Source of the DNA: Paraphysomonas bandaiensis
Lineage: Eukaryota > Chrysophyceae
NCBI GenBank assembly: GCA_965644295.1
Contig: CBFFRP010000312.1
Coordinates: 1 to 64,000 of the forward strand
Direction of reading: 5' to 3'
Length of the DNA: 64,000 nt
Part shown: positions 32,970 through 45,565 of the stretch, piece after piece
Position numbering within the stretch: the stretch's first letter is position 1
How the letters are laid out: each line of letters opens with the position of its first letter
Program-made: the position numbers and the translations under genes
The notes under the pieces: generated by a model
What the model saw: only the letters and a program-made list of their open reading frames with translations
Databases searched by the model: none
Told to the model about the DNA's origin: nothing

Positions 32970-34239
32970 ATGGCAACACCATCAGCTGATGTGAGCAATA
33001 TTTCGAAGCAGCCTGCAACTTCCAAGAGAAAACCTGTAAGAAAATGGACTCCAGAGGAGGTAACCGCCATAGCCTAACGTATATGCGCAATGTCATGTGT
33101 CCGTAGGATGAATTAATGATATCACTAGTGAAAGAATATGGAACGCGTCATTGGGGGTTAATTGGCTCAAAGTTATCAGGACGCACTGGAAAACAATGCA
33201 GGGAGCGTTGGCACAACCAGCTTGATCCATCTATATCGAAGCATGGCTGGACCCCTGAGGAGGAAAGTATATTGATTAAGGTGTTGAACCAATTACATAA
33301 TGAAGAAAACTTTAACTATTATATTAGGCTCATGCAGAACTAGGCAATAAATGGGCTGAAATTGCTAAATATCTCCCGGGTAGAACTGACAACACCATCA
33401 AAAACCATTGGAACAGTTCCAAAAGAAGAATAATGCGAATGGAGAGTACTGCCCCCACTTTTCCAGATAATGGTATTCAGGAGATGGTTCACGATTCAGA
33501 GGATATCTTTGGTAGATTTTCTGATAAGAAGGTCGAGAAACTTGATTCAACTCCTGTGTCTATTGCAAGGCCTGTTGTACTTTCTCGAAAGACGCCGTCT
33601 CCTGGCACCCTCATAACAGATACTCAGAAAACGCCGCGGTCAATCAAGTCACACAAGGCTGCAAAGTTGCCCCCGTGTAGCAGGAATTCGAAGGAATCTA
33701 GGAATGGATGGATCAGTCCTATCAATCTGCCGCTGAGTTTCAATCTTCCGGTTAAGATTGAGGAGGCCCCTGTGGAAGACAGAGAAGCGGCAGATACACT
33801 TATTTCCATGGCTGATACGGGCACATCAAATTTTATTGGTAAGAAGCGCGACTCGTGTAATTTATTGGTGAAGTCGGAATTAGAATATTCCGTGCCCTAT
33901 TCTAGCTACCCTAATAAGAAGCCAACTATGACCACCGCGATGAATCACAGCTCATCCTTCCCTTCAAATCCATCGGGATCAACTGTTTTGCCATCCAAAG
34001 AGTCGTGCATTGAGTCATCTCATATATCTGTCCCTCCACCTGCGGATATTCCATCCGTTAAACATACTTTACGTTTGTTGGCGGACACTGCAATCGAGTA
34101 CTGCCCAACCAGGTCTACACCTACTCAGTCCACAATAAAAGGCAATAGGCGAACGGGTTCCATCAAAAGTTCGCCGATCACTGGATGCACACAATTTACA
34201 ACAATATCTTCATCTACATCTTTTGACATGCAATTCTAA
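32970..34239 (+). CDS. R2R3-type MYB transcription factor
   Basis: Three exons, 32970-33059, 33107-33280 and 33328-34239, with two 47-bp introns, giving 391 residues. After a short basic start, R2 spans about 24-75 ([18 protein letters not shown] across splice 1, then [20 protein letters not shown]) and R3 spans about 77-126 ([12 protein letters not shown], joined by splice 2 to [20 protein letters not shown] and [10 protein letters not shown]). The regularly spaced Trp residues and the recognition helices of c-Myb-class DNA-binding domains are all present. The remaining 260 residues are Ser/Thr/Pro-rich with Lys/Arg patches and carry no known domain, as expected for a regulatory tail. It should bind AACNG-type sites in the nucleus; target genes cannot be told from sequence. 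Confidence 0.92.
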
Positions 34240-35466
34240 TCATATGTTATTCTTGGGAATCATAAACGGATTCTTGTGTAATACGTTGCATATAAATTCC
34301 CCTTATTCATGAGCATTTTCAACCGAAATGTGGAGTGCATTCTTGATTATTAGGATTACTTCGCATACTCAGTTTGCTCTGTTATTAGAGCTCACCAGAT
34401 ATTCAAGTATTTTATATTCGATATTTTAATTATAATGAATTATAGAGTTGACTTATATTGGTTGCTTACCTACTGAAATTTCTAGCTAACCACTTAAATA
34501 TAATTCTAAGAAGGTGTAAAGTGCGATTCTCCATGTCTTGTGACTGGACGACGAAGTAGAACTATTTTAGAAGCTGATTTCTAAAAGCAACTGTTTTTCA
34601 AAGTAAAGGCTTGCTCACTCTGATTCCCGTCTTGCTACTGTACAAAGTTTGTGCTGCTCGAAATGCTATATACAACAAAGTATATATAGATTTCCTGCAC
34701 TCTCTCCGTAATGATGGGGGCGATTCGGATAATTTTACTGATATAGAACAATCACATATGCTTTTTGGGCAAGCATAGACAGATCAATAAATAGCTAGCT
34801 CGAACTATAGCGCAGAAGCACGCATATCATCCACAGCGCATGGAGTACAAGTGAAATGATATAATATAATATGAGATGCAGTGTCACATTTACTGTTCTA
34901 TATATCCTATTAGTAAAAGGCATGCATGAACCACATTATGGTAATTATCTGTTATATCTAAAACCATCTCCTCCTTACACTACAATGCTATTCTTACGTG
35001 TCTATCCTATGTCTCGTAACTGGAAATGTCATAATTCTTCATGGTGTAGTGAGCACACTGGGGCTTATTTCAGCAGTGGCATGTGGGGAACGTGCTTAGA
35101 CAACAGCGTACACTGTGGTGTCCATATCTACTGTTGTGTTAGCCAATGAGTTTTCTTTAATAAATGATCAAGTTCATTCATTGGATAGATATTCCTCCAG
35201 AATTTTTTTGATGTACTCAGGAGCAGCAGGTTGGCGACAACAGAGCTGTTAGGTTTTGCAATGTATGGAGCGTGTATCCATATGATGCATACGCAGGTAA
35301 TTCCATACATCACACTCCAAAAATTCGCACACAACAACACAGAACTGAACCATTCAATTCCTCCCCAACCAACACTCTGCTATCTATAGGCCCACTGAAC
35401 ATGTAGTACAATGCTACTCCTCCTATCGTACTGGTGAAACTCTAGAGATAGCTTTCTATTGCTGTG
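34240..35466. other. Intergenic region
   Basis: AT-rich with no supportable gene; a 92-codon frame at 34871-35149 starts with a hydrophobic segment but shows no other support. No repeat identified. Confidence 0.45.
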
Positions 35467-36363
35467 ATGGGAGCGCTGTGTTCCACTCACAAGACAGCTG
35501 TGGGGGATGGAGTTGGAATAAAGCCTAAGAAGAAGATTAATGTAGCTGTGCTGGGGAACATTCTGACTATTCTCTCTTATGTATTTGAAAACGATAACAA
35601 TCTTCACACTGACTGCTTGAAAATGCTCTATATTGAGAGTAGAAAACCTGAATATGACCTCGCTAATGTTCATACATGGATATTGAAGAATACTAACATG
35701 GCAATAAACAAGAAGGAATGCGAAAACCTTGTTTTATATGTGGCACTCTATGCGCCATCTATTCCCACCCAATTCGACGATAGTTTTAACTATGTTAAGA
35801 AGAAGTGCACTCTTATTCCGCCATCTCCTAAAGAAATGAAAGATTGGGGCGCTAGAGTGAAACTGTTGGAGAAAAACTCTCAGTTTGCCCGAAAATTTGC
35901 CTCCTCTACTGTAAGTCATATTGCCCCTCGTCGTGGTTATTCCGACGCTTCTATGGTGAGAACTAGTAGTTTCAACAGGTCCAATATGGGAAAGTCTGAC
36001 AGCTTCAGCAAACCAGGCCTGAGTCGCAGCAGCAGTTTTACTTCAGTGTTGTCACGGAATAATAGCTTTAGTCGCCTTGGCAAAAAAATGTCCTTGCTTC
36101 AGCAGCAAATGTCCGGAAGCGATGTTCGGCGTACTTCTGCATCTAATACAGTGGTTGTGCAAGCGGCTGAAGTTAATGATAATGCAGTAATCAATAGAAG
36201 CTCTTCATCATGCAGTCAGAGCTCAGTGAACCCTGCATCTAGCACCCCGCGTGTAGAAGAGGCCCCGCGACAAAGTATTAGTAGCGAATCAGATGATCAT
36301 TGGTACACCAAGCCCATGAGTACGCGTGGCTCGATTGATCCTTATGCGGCCTCATTGTTGTAA
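35467..36363 (+). CDS. Probable N-myristoylated, Ser-rich protein of unknown function
   Basis: Single exon, 298 residues. The start MGALCSTHK fits the N-myristoylation consensus (Gly2, small residue/Ser at position 6), with Cys5 available for palmitoylation, so membrane attachment is likely. Residues about 20-135 are a compact, helix-rich domain (VAVLGNILTILSYVFEN...; then a run of Lys/Cys/Asp positions to about YVKKKCTLIPPSP) which I do not recognise. Residues 155-298 are Ser/Arg-rich with repeated R-T/S-S-S-F and R-N-N-S-F motifs, resembling basophilic kinase (AKT/PKA-like) sites, and probably disordered. No catalytic motif is seen. A signalling adaptor is a reasonable guess, nothing more. 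Confidence 0.75.
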   Translation: MGALCSTHKTAVGDGVGIKPKKKINVAVLGNILTILSYVFENDNNLHTDCLKMLYIESRKPEYDLANVHTWILKNTNMAINKKECENLVLYVALYAPSIPTQFDDSFNYVKKKCTLIPPSPKEMKDWGARVKLLEKNSQFARKFASSTVSHIAPRRGYSDASMVRTSSFNRSNMGKSDSFSKPGLSRSSSFTSVLSRNNSFSRLGKKMSLLQQQMSGSDVRRTSASNTVVVQAAEVNDNAVINRSSSSCSQSSVNPASSTPRVEEAPRQSISSESDDHWYTKPMSTRGSIDPYAASLL

Positions 36364-37097
36364 ATGTTCCACCACCCACAGCTGTAATCGAACTCTGCTA
36401 TAAATCAACAAGGGTGCCCTCTGGTGAAGTAACTTCCTTATTCATTATTCATGAATGTTGGAGTATATACTTCTTTGTGGCTCCAGAAATTACTATTGAG
36501 GTGTCTAAACACTGTGCTCAGTTTTGTTGCAACCTTGAACAGAACTGTACACCTCAACGGTCACCATTGTGAAATAATTGATAAAATAATTACCTTAATG
36601 ATGATAGGTGGACATATGCTCACATATTATTTGGATATACACTGTTGTTCACGTTAAAAGTACTGATGTTATTTTTGGCAGCTATCGTTCTGATCCTTGT
36701 TTGTGAATTTTGTGATGAATTTTATCATATAAATAATAATTTATAAATACCGTAGTAGTTAACTCATCCTTTAGCGATCAATGTGAATGGATAGATATTA
36801 GTTTTTTTCCCAAGCATATAATTCTATTCTTAATAATAGTCCTTTTGAGATGATTATGTACGCTTACACAATATCACTTTGCCACTTGACAAATGCAGAA
36901 CTTGAGCTACACACCACGCAACCAATAGAACTTATTGTTCAACGCAGAATTTACAACAATCTTCGATGCAGTGTCATGACTATAGTACACAAGATGGATG
37001 ATATGTGACTTGTATGTGGGATCACTTGGTCTACACTACACGATATATCATATACACTTCTATACACATTGTTCACTAAAAAATTAATCACGATCAA
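36364..37097. other. Intergenic region between convergent genes
   Basis: Lies between the 3' ends of a plus-strand and a minus-strand gene. AT-rich, no gene or repeat recognised; it should hold both polyadenylation regions. Confidence 0.5.
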
Positions 37098-39001
37098 TTA
37101 CGAAGATTGACTCCGTCCACGATATTTGAAAAAATTATTCGGTGACCCGAAGTTCCCACGACTGTTGTGTCGGTAGAGTTTATTTCTGGTTTGACGCCTC
37201 GAAGGGGAGGAGAACAGAGATGTTGGAGCAGACTTGTTAACCTCATCCTCGTCGACGTCCAGCACAAAATTTTGTACAAAAGGTTGACCATGTTGCTGCA
37301 CTGGCAAAACCTTTGCCGGGCTCACAGGCGGTTTCGTTGCTGGCTTCAGTTTCGACACGATGTGGTACAGTAGTCCGTTGTCATCCGCTCCAACCAATAC
37401 TGCCTGATCTTTCAATTTTCTCTCCGACGTATGCGAGGCATTACCCGAATAAGTATCAGAACGGGTGCGACGATAGCGGGATGTGTCATTCAGTGTAGAT
37501 TTTAAAGGGGTAACTGGTGCACTGTATGACCTATTAACTTTCCTACCTGAGTTCTGAATGGGAGATATTTTCTTCTTGGGGCTCCCAATGGATAGGTGTG
37601 ATAGCGTATCTGACAGTGACAAATTTCCAAGACTTCTATCGGATTGGCTAACTCCATGTATGCACAAACGACTTGTACCTCCCTCATTATTAACATTGTC
37701 ACGCTCTTTATCCCATTTATCCATTGGCCTAGCATTTACTGGCTCGCCGAACTGTAACTCGTCTTCCCTTTCATCGTCATCACTACTCGCACCATCACTG
37801 TGCAAATCGAGGTCGTCGTCACCTTCCTTATATGGAGAGTATATGTCGTGCTCAAAGGGATTAAGACTGCAATATTGAAACCTCTTTTTATCTTTGGCCA
37901 CTTCACGACTAATACTTTCAGACTGAATGACAACAGTGTCTCGGGCGCGCCGGTTGCGGTGAAGGTTAATGGCACCTCTCCTTGACCACACGCGACTATA
38001 TGTCTGCACCATATCCCCAATTAAATGCATTGTACCTCATGCTTCCTAGATACAAAAATATATAAAACATACCTCCGGTCTCAGTGACTCTGTTTCTATC
38101 CAGTCCAAACGTTTTCTCATACTATGCTCTCTACTATGACTTAGCACGTACAGTTTCACAAAGTCCTAAAGACAAAATAAGGAGAGTATAAACAACTAAG
38201 CACAGTGACTTTGAATATATGACACTTAAACATGTATACTCACAGATTCTTTGAAGTCACTAATGCATTGAATATCCTTTAGTAGTCGAAACTTCGGAGG
38301 ATATGCCGCGATATCAACAATACTGCCACGGGGCCATATCACATCAATAATGCTCGATTTCACAATAACTTACTCATCTAGAAGAGTCCAGGCAAAGGCT
38401 ACAGTATTTCGTGGTTCAGAGTCGATGGCCCATAATTCTACTCATATTATCATTAGCCTTGAGAGGATATAGTCATAGGCATTTTACCTATGATTTCCAG
38501 CAGGATACAATAAAATGCATTCTTATCAAGCTGGCCAAATCTCTTCAAATCAGATTCATAGTCCATATTCGTTATCAGTTGTGATATGTCGTCGCTTATA
38601 CTAACATCAATAAGAGCCTTCTGAAGAGAAGCGTTGAGCCGTCTGTATCCCTTCTCCGACAAAGTCCAAGTCGTTGACCCGACATATATAAGCACTGTCT
38701 GCCAGAAGCATCTGAAGATATATGATAGAGCCGTATTATGACTCAGTTCTTCACACTCGACAGCAATAGCTACAGGATCACATAATTCCGAGTGAATGGG
38801 CTTTGTTACTACATTATCAAAAGCTGTTCGAGCCTTCTGTCGAGCCGCATCTGACCGAGAGTTTAATCTGCGCGTAGATATGGATTCCTTTACCACTAAC
38901 CAAGCCTGAACCAACCACACCACAGCGTTAGATATGTATATAATTAACGTATATACATATACATATACATAAACCTGTTTGACATCCGGTCGAATTCGCA
39001 T
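37098..39001 (-). CDS. Six-exon protein of unknown function
   Basis: Exons 39001-38975, 38905-38488, 38437-38374, 38322-38244, 38165-38073 and 38003-37098; introns 69, 50, 51, about 78, and 69 bp; frame kept throughout, 528 residues. The N-terminal 240 residues are helical: a segment AWLVVKESIS, a central hydrophobic helix (ALSYIFRCFWQTVLIYVG, possibly buried rather than transmembrane) and a motif F-G-Q-L-D-K-x-x-F-Y-x-x-L-L-E-I-I-G followed across a splice by LWAID. This last pattern resembles a two-helix module common in uncharacterised protist proteins. After splice 4 comes IVDIAAYPPKFRLLKDI. The last 300 residues are Ser/Asp-rich and disordered with an acidic cluster (KEGDDDLDLHSDGASSDDDE) and basic, Arg-Ser-rich ends. 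No known family; function unknown. Confidence 0.65.
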
Positions 39002-39461
39002 ACTCTCACTTCAAAAATAATCACCGCTCGAAGTGATATTTGCTATAGAAGAAAGTCAGACTTCGCACTTTCATTAGTCTGATTGGGTGGGAAGACAGAG
39101 ACTTCCATTCTTACATATCGCTGTATGTATATGTGATGTGAGGCGGATAAAAGGAACACATCATGTGCTATATGCTCTATGGGTATGTATATATCTATCT
39201 GTACAGCAGTACATCATATCACAGCAACGGACAGATTCCTATATACTGTACTGTACACATGTATACACTGCTGTATGCTAGTATGTCCACTGCTGTACCA
39301 TGGTGTATGTAGAGATACACGCTGCACATACATAAACCCATAGGCATCCCATCCATACTACAGCAGTATACGGTATGCACTTCATGTACACCAGAGTAGC
39401 ATGCTGATTCTCTTAATGTAACTCCTCACAGTCCAACCATACATCCTCTAGACTATCCACC
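39002..39461. other. Divergent intergenic region
   Basis: Separates two divergent starts and should contain both promoters. Rich in TATG/CATACA dinucleotide-like stretches; no gene recognised. Confidence 0.45.
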
Positions 39462-41226
39462 ATGACATGGATGAGATTCCTCGCAATCCTACTCATATCC
39501 CACTGTAGCTGTGAGGTATATCCCAGTAGATTACTGCTAAGCAAAGTGTCAGTCCGTCACAATGTCTCGAGCTCATCTCTCCACTGGGATATATCCACCA
39601 TACACCGTATAAACACCACCTCCCCTCCTCTCTGTGAGATGCATATGACAGGAACCATAGTCCTCCCCATAGAGCATGAGGTGTTCTTTAAGACAGGTCA
39701 TGCAGCGATGGCTCTAGAGGGCTATCCGGACACCACCACATGTCTGTACATGACTGTCACTGGGGCTGAAGTTAACCATCAACATGTAAGGAGCCTCAGT
39801 GTATATCTGCGTCTTATTGCAGTCTTTATTCAGGATATTCCGAACACGCTCAATATAGCAGTTATGTGCAGTATACAAGCATCAGACGTAAACACTGTGA
39901 CCAACCCATGTACCACTCTACTCTATGATCGAGTACCTATTTCTATTACAGTGCATCCCGCGCGCACGCTTGAGCCAGAAGAAGCCGGGCCACCTCCCCC
40001 CAAGTTTGTATCGGGTCGGCCGTACAAACCTCAAAATATCCACTACCTCTCCCCACCCCCACCACCCTCACTTCCGCTGCCATTAACTGCAAGTATCACT
40101 TCTTCTCCTTATAGTCCCTCGGAGATGGTAGGACAACGAGTAGTTTGTACAGTACAGACTTTTCGCAATCGCATGAGTGGCCCCATGTTGTATATGTTTC
40201 TACAATACTACCTTTCCACTGGTTGGGGAGTAGTTATCTTTGACCGATTCGGAAGGCATGCGGATGTAGTACAGGAGTTTCTTTCATCCTCGGGATTAGT
40301 GTACTATCCATTTACCATTTTACAGAATCTTTTCCCTGATATTTACAATTCAGAATTTGAAAGAACTCAGGTAATGCCAGCGCTGTGTGATTACATCTCA
40401 TTTATAACTTGTAGGGGTCGGAGTTTAAGTTTTATAGCCGCCGAGGAGCGCACGGATTTCCTGAAGGAGAAAATAATATTCTTCAGGTATACAGATCTCA
40501 TACGCCTGTGAAACATATGTTACCGGTAACATGATATATTGTCCATAAAACTGCGCGTAATGTCGCCACCGTACAGCTTAATAGACGTTTCGTTAGGGCA
40601 ATGCAGAAGCCAATGACGATGCTGATCGCAGAAAATCCTACAACTATGCTCGTCTGGTTTTTTCTGATGCGCTTTCTATTCTGTACGCTGACAGAGATGA
40701 GTTTTTCTATTGCAACACCAAGGTTAACAGTTTAGCAGTACAAAAAGCCATACACACGAGATATATTACTAAAGTTGCTCGGCGAGAAAAGCACGGTAGG
40801 CGACGTTTTTCGATGTTTCAAGGATTTTTTTGATGCTGTTACTATATAGGCGTCGTATTAAAGCGGATGGCACATGCCCCTGTATATCCACGGTCATATA
40901 GACCTCCAACCACAGACGCTTCGCCGCCGCGCATGTTTGACGTCAACGAGCACGTCACGAGTTGTTTAGAAGCAGGTTACCTTGTCCGCAATATGTCCGC
41001 CCTTTGGGGTTGCTGGAGCGGTATATATATGGTAAATACGAAATCGAAAAGTTTAGATGTTAACACTGGCTGGAGATGTCCTTTTTATGGTGTCCACAAT
41101 GTCTGTCTGAGGTAATATATGAGATGCATGTGTAGACGAAAGTGTTCGGTATGTCATTACTTATTTGATGTCCTATTTCACAGGTGTCAATGTCAACTTG
41201 AAGAGTCTAATAGGTTAAGAACTTGA
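39462..41226 (+). CDS. Secretory-pathway glycosyltransferase-like protein (GT92/DUF23-like)
   Basis: Five exons, 39462-40370, 40415-40486, 40597-40795, 40850-41111 and 41184-41226 (introns 44, 110, 54, 72 bp), giving 494 residues. The start is followed by a signal peptide or signal anchor (MTWMRFLAILLISHCS). Residues 30-190 form a Cys/Ser-rich luminal region with two Asn-X-Ser/Thr sites, then a Pro-rich linker near 178-215. From about 225 the protein resembles GT92-type transferases: VVCTVQTFRNRM, LQYYLSTGWGVVIFDRFG and, after splices, SYNYARLVF...ILYADRDEFFYCN, where Asp359-Arg-Asp361 is the likely DxD metal site. The tail has paired Cys/Trp segments (WGCWSGIYMVNTKS, CPFYGVHNVCLRCQCQ). Expected to add a sugar in the Golgi. 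Family assignment by motif only; donor and acceptor unknown. Confidence 0.7.
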
Positions 41227-42226
41227 AGTGTCTAATGACGATAGCTCATTCTTGTTTTTAGGTGTTATATTATTCATCTCAACAGCGTATATTTTAAACC
41301 GAGAATGCTGAACAAATACGGTGATGATATATATACATCACATACGGCAATGACGAGTATATGGAATAGGTAGTGTATGTTTAGTTCAGTACTTGAGTTG
41401 TCATGTAAGGAAGTTGTTTCACGCTTTATGATGTTAGTCTTAGAGGTAAAATCTCTGGTATTGTACAGAACGAACAAGAACTTTGTAAATATGTTACTTT
41501 GTTGCACACTATGTGCGTACTGCGTACTCCCGAAAAATAATTATTTTAAGCACCTTACATCATATTCATGCAACATGTGGGGAACATCTTTTCCCCTTAA
41601 CATACGACTATCATGTACTTAACAGTAAACTTCACATTCATAAATATCATATATATATACGTACCAGGGCTAGGAAACAATATATTGAATTGCACAAGTA
41701 ACTAAATGTAACTCCTTTGTAATTAAATTAATTCTCTACTGCTGCGGACTAGTTCCACCTATTGAACTGCATTTGCGCAATATATTATATATTCCATGTC
41801 ATACAGTAAATTCTATGGGGAGGGATAGAAGTATTGAAGGTATATGCCCATGATTCACAAGCAGCTTTACTCTCAATAGTAGGATATCAGACTAATGCAC
41901 TGGCTCATGAAGACATTCCCTACTACCATCTACTTTTTAGTAGCATTTACATATTTAATACGTATATTATTATGATATCAGGTTTTAACATTTTCTTAAT
42001 ACATAGCCCTAATAATATTATCAAGGCAATAAATATTCAAATACCATACTTTTTTCATTTTCTATCGGTTACATTCTCACAATATTCTAAAAGGAAATTA
42101 TATCTATACTACTGTGTTAATAGATTCGTTCGAAACTGCAATTTATTCCGTATATTCGTATAATATGATTATATTCTGAAGAACAAGTCTCAACGTATCA
42201 CCTTTAAGCAATGGGATACAACCCGC
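41227..42226. other. Intergenic region between convergent genes
   Basis: AT-rich with several short open frames (up to 109 codons at 41834-42163) that look compositional only. No repeat family recognised, though 41665-41690 carries a gctaggaaacaatatattg motif reminiscent of hAT-like ends elsewhere in the window. Confidence 0.45.
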
Positions 42227-45200
42227 TTACTTCGAATCAATCATCAAGGTATCCACTGAAATGACGAAATATAGTTTCCATGTCGCCGGTGAAATATATA
42301 CTTCACCTTCGAAATCTACAGCTTGTGCTACTAATTCAAAATCACACCGCTTTAAGAATGCTCCACTAACCGGGTCCTTTCGAGTACTGACTTTCGAACT
42401 ATTTACAGTTTCTTCAAACTTCTCTTTCGATATAGGCCCACATGTCAATAACCACTCACCCTGAATATCAATTAGTCAACAATAAAGAAATGAAAAACTG
42501 CCAAGCGTTTACCTCATCTAATACAAAATAGTACAGCGACCCATTGGGTGCACAGTACCACCCAGACTCTCCTGTATGATAAGTAAGAAAAGTAGTATTT
42601 CGGAACTTTTGTGGTATATTACCTTGAATTGTTTTCCTCATTGCTACAAGGACACCTGATGTCTTGGCAGCATGGTGAATTTTCATACGCGTCGTTGATG
42701 CTCGTGCAATGAACCCTCTAGCTGCAGCTTGTAGCTTATTCACCCTACTGAGGGAGCGAGGACTGAGAGTTGACGAACGCGCTTCAATCGAATTCATTCG
42801 GGAAAGGCGCAACTCTTCTTCAGCTCCCTGTAGAGACTCTTCAAGGGTAGATAATCGAGACTTCATCTCAGTCTCTTTCGCTTTGAGATCATTTATCTCT
42901 ACGCTTCTCGATGCCAATAACTTTTCGTATGAAGTGATCTGGTTTCGAAGATTTTGCATTGCGGACCTCTCACTCGCCAAACTTTCGTTCAAAGAAATAA
43001 CTTGGTTTTCTTTTTCTTTTTCTTGGGATCTAATTTTGTCGCGTAGAGATTCAATTTCTTTCTCACGTTCATCAAGTCGACTCTGAAGTTTTCTTGTGGC
43101 ATCGTTGATGGCACGCTTCATGGATTCTGACAGGACTGCATCAGTCGTGGACTTAACGAAAGCTGGCCTATCGAATTGCTTAACTTCTGGATCGATATCA
43201 ATAGAAGTCACTTTTTGAACCACTACATCCGGAGGTGGGATACTCACAGTAGGTACAGAAGGTAGGGTTTCGTCACGTTTTAAGGCAGTTTGTACCCTGT
43301 GGAGAGCATCGTCGATAGTATATTGGGAAATAAATTGTGCAACTTCTAGTACTCTATTTCTCACAACACCCTCTTTTAGAGCCTCGCATTTATCACACTT
43401 CTAACCACACATGTCAGCGACATGTAACTGTATTAGTACAACACATACCTGATCCACATGTTTCAACGCTGCTTTCTCAGTAGTCAAGCGCTCTACTTCA
43501 GCTCGCAGACGAGAAATCTCGGCATTTTCAGCCACATTCTGTTGTTGTCCAATACTGCTGACTTTCTCTTTACTTGCAAGAGCGCCCTCTGCTCGTAATA
43601 ATTTCGACAGCAAGGCGGCCTTCTCTTCTTCACGTTGTCGCGATTCGTTGTACACTAGTTGCGCTTGAGCTTTCTTCTCCTTTTCATTTACCTTCATCTG
43701 TTGCTTCAGAGCAGCTACTGTCTGTTCTGATTGAAGCAATTGAGACAATAACTTCGCTTTCTCTTCCTCTCGTTGCCGGGAATTATCGTACTCCATATTT
43801 TCCGCAACGCGTTTGTCTTTCAAGAGCTTTTTAATTTGTTCCTGTTGATTCGTTATAGTTGTCTCCGAACGAGATAACTTTTCTTGAAGCTCAGTCACTG
43901 TTGACGCATGCGAGTCCTCCATTGATTTTTTGGCATTAGAAACGTCCTCATACTGACTTCGCAAATCATTTAAGTCCTTTGTCGTCATTTCCAACTGTCG
44001 TTTTTTCTCCGTAAGTTCAGTCTCCAGTTGTTTCGATTGCGATGACAGAGTACTCCCTTGTAGTTCTATTTTCTTCTGTAACTCTTCCACTTGGGAAATC
44101 GTACTCTCCAACTCCCCTTGTAGTGTTTCTTTCTCTTCGGATATAATATTCCGAGAAGATTCTAAATCATTATATTCAGCAGCTTTCTTTTGTAAATCCT
44201 TCTCCATATCGCTCATCAATCCCTCAAGCCGCTCAATGTCTCCCTTTAATTTACTACACGTAGCAGCATGGTCACCCTCCATGGTTGCAATGCGGTCCTC
44301 ATATGACCGCTTAGTATTTTCCACTAAACAGTTCAGACGTATTGTAGTCGAGTCTAGCTGCTTTTGAGCTTCTGCAGACGATTCATCAAACACTTCTTGC
44401 AAACGAGCAATTTCCATCTCATAGTGAGTTTTTATCTTCTCCATGCTATTATGCGCTTCTGCAAGGGCCTCGCCATTAGAACTCCTGAGAGCACCTATCT
44501 CTGCCTGCATTTTACTGATATCTTCGGAATGTTTCTCCTCAAATTCCTTCTCGCGCTTATTGAAAGTCAGTTGTTGGGCTTCCAGTTCCTGTGCATGAGT
44601 AGCATCCTTTTCGGCCAGAGCTTCTTCATGCTTCGTCTGCATCGCTTCAAGGGCTTTCCTATGATCACTTTGCAACTGTTCAATTCTCTCCGAGTGTTCT
44701 TTATTACTGCTGAGGTGTGTTTCAGTCATTTTAGCAAGGCTCCGATCCTTCTCCAGTAGAGAGAGGCGAAGTGACTCGTTCTCACGCTTCATATCGCGCA
44801 GTTTGTTTCGTATCAACGGGATAATATTTTCCTTTAGAGCTTCGATCTCCTTCTTTAACATAGATATCTGTGTAGAGGCTTCTGATTTAATCATTTTCGA
44901 CTGCACTGTGAGAGCTTTCATTGTAGATAACAGTTTCTGGAGCTGATATCTCATTGATCTCTTAAAATCGTTTAACTCGTCGAAGTGTCTTGCACTCTCA
45001 CCAAGACGAACCGTGCGAGCAACCTGCAACACTGGAGACCATTCCTCCAAATCAAACAGTGCATTAGGAACCTGAAATGCTCGTTTCTTTACAAAACGCT
45101 CCAGATCATCAGCTTTTGATATGCTTATAGTGGCATATAACAGTGTTGCAAGAGCGGAATATATTCGAACAGATTGTTGACAGTGAGCCTTCACATTTAT

Positions 45201-45353
45201 CGTCAGTCCTGTGCTCGTACTGAGTTCAGATGCTCGACTCTTAGCAGCATTATAACTCTCTCGCAGATAGCGGACTGATATGTCTCCTGTCTTATCAAAA
45301 GTGAAGAGCTCCTTCTCGCTCTCTGGTTTACTCTTCTTATCAACAGCTAGCAT
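42227..45353 (-). CDS. Large coiled-coil protein with IQ motif
   Basis: Three exons, 45353-43449, 43400-42513 and 42460-42227 (48- and 52-bp introns), 1008 residues. Residues 1-150 form a globular helical domain with several conserved-looking Leu/Tyr/Trp positions (LFDLEEWSPVLQVART); I do not recognise it. About 155-635 is a long, nearly continuous coiled coil rich in Glu/Lys/Gln heptads. After splice 1 there is a CDKC pair, a linker, a second coiled coil (about 740-850), and an IQ-like calmodulin-binding motif (LQAAARGFIAR, near 860). The C-terminus, restored by splice 2, holds an aromatic module: YHTGESGWYCAPNGSLYYFV, then LDEGEWLLTCGPISKEKF, a pattern reminiscent of GYF/WW-like or membrane-adaptor folds. 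There is no motor domain. A structural role at the cytoskeleton, centrosome or flagellar base is plausible but unproven. Confidence 0.75.
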
Positions 45354-45565
45354 GTTAAGTCCTCGCTATCTATGGATCAAAGATTCTGAACATATTCTTC
45401 AATTGCAAAGGCAGGCGATCTATACGCAGATAGTGATATACATACACACATACATGAGACATGTGAGAAGAATTCCACACGTTACAGTGCATCACATGCT
45501 GCCCCATACACCCACTGCTGTAGGATAGTATACGTTTCATTTTCAGCGAGATATACAGGCTATAT
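45354..45565. other. Short spacer
   Basis: Leader/promoter side of the coiled-coil gene next to the microsatellite; no feature beyond short TA/CA-rich runs. Confidence 0.4.

Noticed and set aside
41834-42163. 109-codon frame, hydrophobic
   Set aside because: Driven by TTT/ATA/TAT codons in AT-rich spacer; no signal-peptide logic or family features.
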